Of a DNA stretch of 64,000 nucleotides, positions 56,811 to 64,000 are shown one piece after another. The notes under the pieces are model-generated. The model worked only from the letters and a program-made list of their open reading frames with translations, had not been told where the DNA came from and did not search any database. Origin of the DNA: Ichthyophis bannanicus (Eukaryota > Chordata > Amphibia > Gymnophiona > Ichthyophiidae); assembly GCA_033557465.1 (NCBI GenBank), contig CM066031.1, forward strand, positions 1,441,440,163-1,441,504,162, given 5' to 3'. Position numbers and translations under genes: made by a program. Numbering within the stretch: the first letter of the stretch is position 1; every line of letters starts with the position of its first letter.

Positions 56811-57400
56811 AGCTACTCTTCTTCTGACAGTAGGACGCTGGCAGGTTTTTCATAGACCACTCTCTGCTCTCTTTCCTTCTGCTGCTATTCTGAGCCTGCA
56901 TGGTGTGAGGGGCTGTGTGTCAGCCACCTGCCCAAAGGGCAGATGTCCTTGTTCCCTTCTGGTTCAGTGGCTATGTGCCAAAGACAGAATTCCATCTTTA
57001 GGAGTGGTTATATATTACTTGGATTTTCCCTCCCAGAGAAGTCTCCTCCCAGAACAATATGACTGGGAGCAAGAACTTCCATTCTGAAAAATGTTGGGCT
57101 TTTTCTAACCTTTATTGTAGTAATTTAGTAGAGACACTGGATGGTGCTGATGCTCACACAGTAGCATCTAATCAGTCTCTACAATAAGATAAAGACTAAG
57201 CCTTGATTAGGCTTTTGTATACACTGCACAAGTACAACCATGAACCACTCAGAGCAAAAGTCACAAAATGACCATCACAAGAAATCCATACTACACATCA
57301 TTGATACATGGGCATGACCGGCACTACCCAGTAAACTAGGTAAGCTGGCAGGGGGTGGCAATGTCAGGAGGGTGCCATCCTTAGCCACCACCCCCTCCCC
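56811..57400. other. No gene recognised
   Basis: Unique-looking sequence with no recognised motif. Confidence 0.4.
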
Positions 57401-57770
57401 TCAATCAGGATGACCTATGGAATGCCAGCACCCCAGAGGAGAGCTTGCCCATGGGACATGCTGCTCCCACGGGCACAAGGCTGTAAGTAGCAGTTGCAGT
57501 CTTGCACAGCCCCTGACCGTGACACATGTTGATCTCATGGGCAGGCTCTTCTTCTCTGGTCCATGATCGTTGCATCTCACAGCCTTCTCCCTGTGGGAGT
57601 AGCATGTCCCATGGGCAGGGGCTGTGAGAGGCAAAAATTGTGGACCAGAGAAGCAGCGTTGGTCCACAGGAGCAGCATGTCTCGCAGGAAGAGGCTGTGC
57701 AAGGTCGTGATCCCATCCCATGGGCAGGAACTATGCAAGGCTGTGCTCATACCCTGCCTCTCTGAACTGC
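57401..57770. repeat. Local repeat of CATGGGCAGG units
   Basis: Recurring CCCATGGGCAGG / CTGTGCAAGG / GACATGCTGCTCC motifs in both orientations. They resume at 59406-59465 beyond the inserted L2 LINE, so the LINE split one repeat block. Confidence 0.6.
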
Positions 57771-59405
57771 GATCACTACTACTACTACTGAACATTGGTA
57801 TAGTGCTACAAGACGTACGCAGTGCTGCACAGACACACGTAAAAGTCAGTTCCTGCTCATCAGAGTTGACAATCTAGTCAACAGTCAACACAGTAGCTGT
57901 AGACATGGGATACAGTTAGGGGGATTGGTAACGAAACACAAAGGAGATCGGGTGAGTCAAGATCTGAAAGCGGCAGCAAAGAGGTGAGTTTTTCAGCCTG
58001 GTTTTGAAAAGGGTCAGAGAAGGCACCTGATGTACAGACTCTGGTAGTTTGTTCCAGGCATAAGGAACAGTAAGGTGAAAGGAGTGAAGTCTGAAGTTAA
58101 TAATAGAAGAGAAGGGCACAGATAGAAGCAGTTAGCCAGAAGAGCGGAGTTTCCGAGGAGGGGTGTAGGCAGAAATAAGAGAGGAAAGGTAGTGAAGAGC
58201 TGCAGAGTGAATGCACATAGGTCAGCAGGAGAAGTTTGAACTGGATGCGGAAATGGACAGGGAACCATTGAAGTGACTTGAGAAGAGGGGTAATATGAGC
58301 ATGACAAGGCTGGCAGAAGATTAGCCGCACAGCAGAATGTTGAACAGATTGAAGGGGAGAGAGATGATTCAGAAGGATACCATCAAGGAGTAGGTTACAC
58401 TAGTCTAGACGGGAGGTGACTGAGGAGTGGATAAGTGTCTTAGTAGTGTGTTCAGAAAGGAATGGGTGAATTTTGTTGATGTTGTGAAGAAAGAAATGAC
58501 AGGTTTTAGCTATCAGTTGGATGTGTGTGGAGAAGGAGAGAGAGGAGTTAAAGACGACCCCAAGGTTGTGAGCTGAGGAGACAGGAAGGAGTAGAGAGTT
58601 AGCCACCGAGACTGATAAAGGAGAAAGGGGAGATGAGGGTTTAGGGGGAAAAATAAGCAGCTCAGTTTTGTCCATGTTCAATTTCAAGCGACGGTGAGAT
58701 ATCCAAGCAGCAATGTCAAAAAGGCAGGCAGAGATCTGGGCCTGGATTGCCATAGAGAGATTTCAGGTGAAGAGAGGTAGATCTAGGAGTCATCAGCATA
58801 AAGAAGGTACTGAAAGCCATGGGAAGAGATGAATGTACCAAGGGACTGGGTACAGAGAGAAAAGGAGTGGACTGAAGACAGATCCTTGGGGTAAACCATC
58901 TGAGAATGGGATAGCAGTAGATGAGGATCCACCAGAACAAACACTGAAAGAGCAATGGGAGAGAGAAGAAGAGAATCAGGATAGGTCAGAGCCCTTAAAA
59001 CCAAGCAAGGACAAGGTATCAAGGTGAAGCTGGTGGTCAACAGTGTCAAAAGCAGCAGAAAGTTCAAGAAGGATGAGGATCAAGTAAAGGCCCTTGGATT
59101 TTGCCAGGAAGAGGTCACTACAGACTTTGGCAAGAGCCATTTTGGTAGAATGTAAAGGACGAAAGCCAGAATGTAGAGGATCCAGAAGGTCTTGAGAGGA
59201 GAGAAAATTGAGGCAATGGCAGTGAACTGCATGTTCAAGTAGTTTAGAAATTAAGGGGAGGAGAGAGATGGATCGATAGTGAGGACAGGTAGAGTCTAGT
59301 GAGGGTTTCTTGAGGAGAGGAGTGACCACAGCATGCTTGAAGGCTGCCAGGAAAGTTGCCGTGGAAAGTGAAAGGTTGAGAATAAGAGTATAAGAATATG
59401 ATCAC
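57771..59405 (-). mobile_element. L2-like LINE with AGT-repeat tail
   Basis: Sense pieces: MVTPLLKKPSLDSTCPHYRS, ISLLPLISKLLEHAV, LLELSAAFDTVDHQLHLDTL, a degenerate ADDS motif near 58785, NLGVVFNSSLSFSTHI, and AYAWNKLP-type carboxy-terminal coding. The end is GCACTATACCAATGTTCAGT followed by AGT repeats. GATCAC at 57771-57776 and 59400-59405 may be the target-site duplication. Several frameshifts. The tail type differs from the ATAAA-tailed L2 copies and matches the fragment at 63390-63465. Confidence 0.75.
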
Positions 59406-59889
59406 GGCTTGCACAACCCCTGCCCACGGGACATGCTGCTCCACGGGCAGGCTCTGCCCCTTGTACATACAAGGGGAGGAGTAGTGAATATGGGGGGGGG
59501 GGGTCCTGGGAAGGGGAGAGTGGACGTGAGGAGGCATTGGGAGGTGGAGGGAATATGCTGGACATCAATGGCCACAAGGAGACAGGGGAGATGCAGGATG
59601 CAAGGGGGACTAGGGAGATAGAGGAGATAAGCTAGAGGTGGGGGGCTAGGGAGATGAAGGGAGATACTGGACATGGGAAGAGGCATGGGGGAATGGGCAT
59701 AGGGAGAAGCAAGGCGGGCATATGGAGTGATGATGCTTGTCAGAGGGTTATAGGGAGACCAGAGGCGTAGCGTGGGGGGTGCAGGGGGGGCCGGCCGCAC
59801 CGGGCGCAACATGGGGGGGGGGGGCGCCAGGGCCGGATTGCAAAGGGCCCACAAAAATGGAACACGTTAGGCTTTTTTTAAAAAATAAA

Positions 59890-60280
59890 ATTAAAAAAAA
59901 AACCTGCTGGCTGCCGCCGCGGGGCCCCCTCTGCTGCCGCGGCAGCATGGACTGACCCGCGGGGGCCCCCTCTGCAAGCTCGATCCCTCCCTCCGTGCCT
60001 CCCTCCATGCAGGCTGTGAGAGGCGCGAAGGCAGACTGTCTCCTTCGCGTCTCTGTTAAGCCCGCAGGGGCTGATGGGAAATTTCCCATCAGCCCCTGCG
60101 GGCTTAACAGAGACGCGAGGGAGACAGTCTCCCTTCGCGCCTCTCACAGCCTGCACGGAGGGAGGCACGGAGGCACGGAGGGAGGGATCGAGCTTGCAGA
60201 GGGGGCCCCCGCGGGTCAGTCCATGCTGCCGCGGCAGCAGAGGGGGCCCCGCGGCAGCAGCCAGGAGGTTTTTTTTTAAA
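59890..60280. repeat. Giant GC-rich palindrome
   Basis: Two arms of about 185 bp meet at GGGAAATTTCCC (centre between 60081 and 60082) with no spacer. They are nearly identical, including CCGCGGGGCCCCCTCTGC motifs and the outer AACCTSCTGGCTGC ends. One small duplication (GGCACGGA) lengthens the right arm. Flanking A- and T-runs extend the symmetry. Confidence 0.9.
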
Positions 60281-60289
60281 TTAAATTTT

Positions 60290-61250
60290 ACTTTAGGCAG
60301 GGGGAGGGGGTAGGACTGGTAATGGGCTATTGGGGGGCTGGGGCTGGGACTGGAAATGGGTTGGGGGATTAAGGCTGGAGGTGGGCTGATGAGGTTAGGA
60401 CTGGTAATGGGCTGTGGGCTGTTGGGGGGGGTTAGAACTGGTAATGGGCTTTGGGGGGTGTTAAGACGGGTAATGGGCTGTGGGCTGATGGGGGCTGTCT
60501 GGTAATGGGCGATGGGGGACTAGGACGGGAAATGGGCTGGGGGGGTTAAGACTGGAGGTGGGCTAATGGGGTTAGGACTGGTAATGGGCTGTTGGGGGGG
60601 GTTTAGAACTGGTAAAGGGCTGTTGGGGGGGTTAAGACTGTTAATGGGCTGGGGGCAGATGGGGGCTGTCTGGAAATGGGCTATGTGGGGGCGAGGACTG
60701 GAAAGGGGCTGGGGGGGGTAAGAGTGGAGGTGGGCTGAAGGGGTTAGGACTGATAATAGGCTGTGGGGGGGGGTTTAGAACTGGTAATGGGCTTTGGGGG
60801 GGGTTAAGACTGGTAATGGGCTGTGGGCTGATGGGGGCTGTCTGGTAATGGGCTGTGGGGGGCTAGGACTGGAAATGGGCTGGGGGGGGGGTTAAGACTG
60901 GAGGTGGTCTGACGGGATTAGGACTGGTAATGGGCTGTGGGCAGATCGGGGGGGGGGTAGGACTGGCAATGTGCTATGGGTGGCTGACTGGAAATGGGTT
61001 GATGGGGTTAGGACTGGAACTGGGCTGATGGGGGGTTAGGACTGGTAATGGGTTATAGGGGGGCTTAAACTGAAAATGGGGTGATGGGGGGTTAGGACTG
61101 TAAGTGGGTTGATGGGGGGCTAGGACTGGTATTGGGTTGGGGGGTTGCTAGGACTGGAAATGGGCTGATGGGTGGCTAGGACTGGAAATGGGCTGATGCA
61201 GGGACTAGAAGGGAATGGATGCTGGGTGAGGCTGGAACTAGAAGGGAGCT
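60290..61250. repeat. G-rich minisatellite
   Basis: Tandem, variable units built on TTAGGACTGGTAATGGGCTG and GGGGCTAGGACTGGAAATG, with higher-order alternation of GGTAATGGG, GGAAATGGG and GGAGGTGGG versions. It lies within the inner hAT element, directly after the palindrome. Confidence 0.85.
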
Positions 61251-63037
61251 GATGTTGGGGGAGGATTAGAATGGGATGGGGCTGGAAGAGTAAAATGGAG
61301 AAGGGAAAATATTTTGTGTGGGAGGGATAAAAAATCTATAATTGGCCGGGTATTGGGAGAGTAAGTGGGGATTTAGGATGGAGGGGTAAAATTTGAGTGG
61401 ATGAAATAGGAATGAGGAAAGAGCAAAAGGAGAAAGATTAGTATGTTAAAGCAGATGTAGAGAGAGAATGGAAAAAACTAGAAGAGAGAAGAAAGGACAA
61501 ATGGACAGCAGACAATGGAGAGTTAGCAGAAGACACGAAGAAACCAGAAGAAAGTGGCTGGAGCAATTGCAGCTGAAAAAAATGCACAAAAGGTAGAAAA
61601 ATATCTCTTTATTTTGAATTTATTAATTGGAATATGTCAGCTCTGGTAAATGTGCATCATTAACGTCTGCGCTTTGTTTAGTACAAGAGCAAATTAATGT
61701 ATAGTTTTATTTCTACAGTGTTGTACATTCCAAGTTTGGCTTTTGGGATTCCCAGTTTAATTATTGTCTTCCTGTTTCTAAAATGTGATTACTTGTTTGG
61801 TGATGGTCTATGTTCTGCATGTGTAACTGAGCTGAGGTGTTCTGTTTGTATAATTCCTATTTGACATTGCCACTTGTTCTCTTTCCCAGTAGGTCATGTA
61901 TTGTTGTTCTCTGAAATGTATTGGTTTAATATTTTGCAGTGTTGCCTTTTGATTGGTAGAGTATGGTGCTTTGTGAGTCCTGGTAGTGCTGTTAGGATAC
62001 GGCGGGTTTGCTATGGGTTCTAAATGGGCAGTGTTTGTAGTAGTTCCTAATGTGTCTGGCAGTTGGCACTGGATTATAGTAATGTAGAAATCTTTTAGTC
62101 TTTCTTTATCCATACACTCATTAAGAGGCACGTTTACTAAAAGTTAGTATATGGTAACATTATGCAAATATTTATGCAAATGAGGCCCCTTATGCAAATG
62201 AGGCCCACACCCCCCTTGGGCCGCCCCTGCTGGGGGCCCACAATTTTTGTTGGCGTAGGGCCTCACTCAAGGTAAATCCGGCCCTGGGGGGCGCGCTCGC
62301 ACTCGCAGCTCTCTGCAGTGCTGGCTGTGCGAATCCGATCCGAGCCGCCGGGTCGCCGCCCACTGTGGAGGGTGGGGGTGCCAGACGTGCGGTGCGGTGG
62401 GTGCGAAGAGAGAGTGAGGGACTATCTGGGGGAGGGACAGTGCAGCGCTGATCGCGGGAGAGAACCACACCAGACCAGGGGGGCGCAAATTACTTGCCTT
62501 GCCCCGGGTGCTGACAACTCACGCTACGCCACTGAGGGAGACTATGGGAAAATGCTGTACATGGGGAGGGGAGCAGAGGGGATATTCTGGACATGAAGTA
62601 ATAATGGGGGAGGGAAATACAGGACATGGAGGTAGAGAGAGGGGATAAGATGGACATGGGGTAAATAGGTTGAGAAAGAGATGGAGAGATGCTGGACATG
62701 GGAGTAATAGGGAGGGGATAGTGCAGGGGGATAGGAAGGGAGAGGGCAGATATGGAAGGACAGGTGGGAGAGAGAGTGGAGGTACTGGATAGAGGGAAAG
62801 AGAGAGCCAGAGAGAAAGAGATACCAGATGGGGGTGTGGAGATGATAGACATGGAAGAGTGAGAGATGTTAGACATGGAAAGGAGAGAGAGAGAGAGTGA
62901 GCAAAAGACTGGGCAGTATGGACCAGGGAAGATGAGGTGGGGAATGGGAGGACTTGCGTGAGGGTTGAAAAGCGATAGGTAAATGGAGTAAAAAAGAGGG
63001 GGGTTGAGAAATGGATAGTAAGAAGGAGTAGGGAAAT

Positions 63038-63046
<9 letters not shown>

Positions 63047-63068
<22 letters not shown>
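63047..63068. repeat. GA microsatellite
   Basis: Uninterrupted run of GA dinucleotides in a purine-rich region. Confidence 0.9.
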
Positions 63069-63072
<4 letters not shown>

Positions 63073-63389
63073 AATGGAAGAAAGCTGAAAAGAAAAAAAT
63101 CAATTTCCAAGATGGAAGGAAGTGAAGAAAACAAAAGGACAGACAAGAAATGGCAGATGGAGTTCAGACCATAGAAAGAAAGCTAAGAGAAGACAGGAAA
63201 GCAGAAGCCTCAGATCAGGACCAGTATGATCAGAGAATAAAAAGTTCAGACAACAAAGGCAGAAAAAAAAATATTTTCATTATAGTGATCGGACTTTGCC
63301 CTATTTTAATATTTTACACAGTATGGGAAAATGCATCTCTTTTATTTCTCTGGTGTTGCACTGCATGGGGTTTCAATAGTCTGCATATT

Positions 63390-63465
63390 TTACTTTTACA
63401 TTAGGTTGTGGTCACCCATTCTGTGCTTGGTGCTTGTAGCGCTATGTAAATGATGAGTAGTAGTA
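63390..63465 (+). mobile_element. L2-like 3' tail (AGT-repeat type)
   Basis: TTGTAGCGCTATGTAAATGA is followed by AGTAGTAGTAGT, the same end as the LINE at 57771-59405. How far the copy extends to the left is unclear. Confidence 0.6.
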
Positions 63466-63708
63466 GTAATAGCAAAACGGCTGCAGGTGCAGCTAAGGCC
63501 ATCCATTGATGTGGTATTAATTGCACCCACGCTACTTGGGCTGAGACATTATGTTAGTTTCTGCTGACAATGCAGATGCCTGCGTGTGAGAGTTCTTTCT
63601 CTCGTCTCAGTCTGGAGGAAAGTATAATTTTGGAAAAGCAATCCTGAAAACCTAAGAGTAATGGATAAAAGCGTGGAACTTACTCCCTGGTCTGGCCGGA
63701 AAGTGGCC

Positions 63709-63810
63709 GTGTTATTCTCGCTTTTCTCTCACTGCAGCTTCACTTCCTACTGCTAATAAACTGCCAGTAGGAAGTGAAGTTAGAGCAAGAGAAAAGCAGA
63801 AGAATAACAC
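63709..63810. repeat. Foldback hairpin with about 45-bp arms
   Basis: The left arm 63709-63752 (GTGTTATTCTCGCTTTTCTC ... CTTCACTTCCTACTG) and right arm 63765-63810 (CAGTAGGAAGTGAAG ... GAATAACAC) are inverted around a 12-base loop with a few mismatches. Possibly a small MITE; no target-site duplication was assigned. Confidence 0.7.
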
Positions 63811-64000
63811 AGGCTTGATCAGAAAATGAAAGCACATCCTGTGATCCAGCAAGGGGAAAGCATGAATTTACTGGGGAGGAAACGGATTTTGTGACCTCAA
63901 TGGAGTGTATTATTTTAGTTTACAGCAGTCTAATGACATGCTTGTATACTGTTGTAGAATATGAAAAGGAAACAGCATTTTCTGGAGAAAGGATAGCCCT

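Larger units (their letters stand above)
59828..62286. mobile_element. Inner hAT-type element, non-autonomous
   Basis: The termini CAGGGCCGGATTGCA and, read inward, CAGGGCCGGATTTACC are flanked by a perfect 8-bp duplication GGGGGCGC (59820-59827 and 62287-62294). The 2.46-kb interior has a 390-bp palindrome, a G-rich minisatellite, and about 900 bp of AT-richer sequence, but no recognisable transposase. Two TTATGCAAATGAGGCCC copies lie near 62172-62204. Confidence 0.8.
59760..62534. mobile_element. Outer hAT-type element
   Basis: The left terminus is CAGAGGCGTAGCGTGG; the right, read inward, is CAGTGGCGTAGCGTGAG. They are flanked by AGGGAGAC at 59752-59759 and 62535-62542. The minisatellite target itself contains AGGGAGAT-like units, so the duplication is slightly less decisive than usual. 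Without the nested element it is about 310 bp and non-coding. Confidence 0.75.
59500..63000. repeat. GGAGATnCTGGACATGGG minisatellite, split
   Basis: Degenerate units such as GGGAGATACTGGACATGGG and GAGATGCTGGACATGGGAG occur at 59500-59751 and again at 62543-63000. The hAT nest (59760-62534) lies between the two blocks, indicating a single array interrupted by transposition. Serine/leucine-rich open frames on the minus strand are artefacts of this repeat. Confidence 0.65.

Noticed and set aside
60290..61250. CRISPR-like array
   Set aside because: Units are G-rich, variable and contiguous without unique spacers, and the genome is that of a vertebrate.
62490..63146. Long serine/leucine/proline-rich open frames on the minus strand
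   Set aside because: They are translations of a purine-rich minisatellite and GA repeat, with overlapping open frames in two registers and no domain.
43081..64000. Search for the MEP1B exon with the HExxH zinc-binding motif
   Set aside because: No splice-flanked segment encoding the expected continuation after the phase-2 junction was seen; it probably lies beyond the window.

Overview
This window looks like an intron-rich vertebrate chromosome segment. It holds one recognisable host gene, meprin A subunit beta (MEP1B) on the + strand, buried in a dense, nested layer of transposable elements. Four coding exons (12259-12309, 12416-12459, 32399-32477, 42963-43080) join in frame. They encode the end of the propeptide, the activation site and the first part of the astacin protease domain. 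The first (signal peptide) exon was not found, and the exon with the zinc-binding HExxH motif is not in the window, so the gene runs off at least one end. The repeat content (L2-like LINEs with ATAAA tails, CR1, L1/Tx1-like, DIRS-like, Penelope-like, hAT and TWA-target-site elements, and SINEs sharing a LINE tail) fits an amphibian. A caecilian is my best guess from general familiarity with such repeats, not from a search.

Layout. 1-7.2 kb: a minus-strand SINE, a Penelope-like fragment with a hammerhead-like core and a 16-bp target-site duplication, a terminal-repeat element, and a DIRS-like retroelement broken by a SINE and an L2 tail. 8-12.2 kb: a CA-rich tract, an L2 LINE inserted into a hAT element with a perfect 8-bp duplication, and a second short hAT copy. 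12.3-12.5 kb: two MEP1B exons. 13.4-24.3 kb: three L2-like LINEs, one nearly intact. 24.4-28.7 kb: a 4.3-kb segment bounded by inverted terminal repeats and carrying several tRNA-like SINE heads. 29-43 kb: CR1, L2, L1 and Penelope fragments, a TTA-flanked MITE, and the third and fourth MEP1B exons. 43.8-49.1 kb: a CR1 with two L2 insertions, a SCAN-type gag remnant and an old CR1. 49.4-55.8 kb: a full-length L1-type element inserted in the A-rich tail of an L2. 57.4-63.5 kb: another L2, a minisatellite, and two nested hAT elements holding a large GC-rich palindrome and a G-rich minisatellite.

The only genes that act together here are MEP1B exons. The rest is a stratified record of insertions in and around its introns (about 20 kb and 10.5 kb long). 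I found no operon, CRISPR array, RNA-polymerase-III host tRNA gene or clearly new enzymatic system. The most unusual structures are the hAT-in-hAT nest with its palindrome, the tRNA-head-rich element at 24.4-28.7 kb, and the hammerhead-like motif at 3.6 kb.
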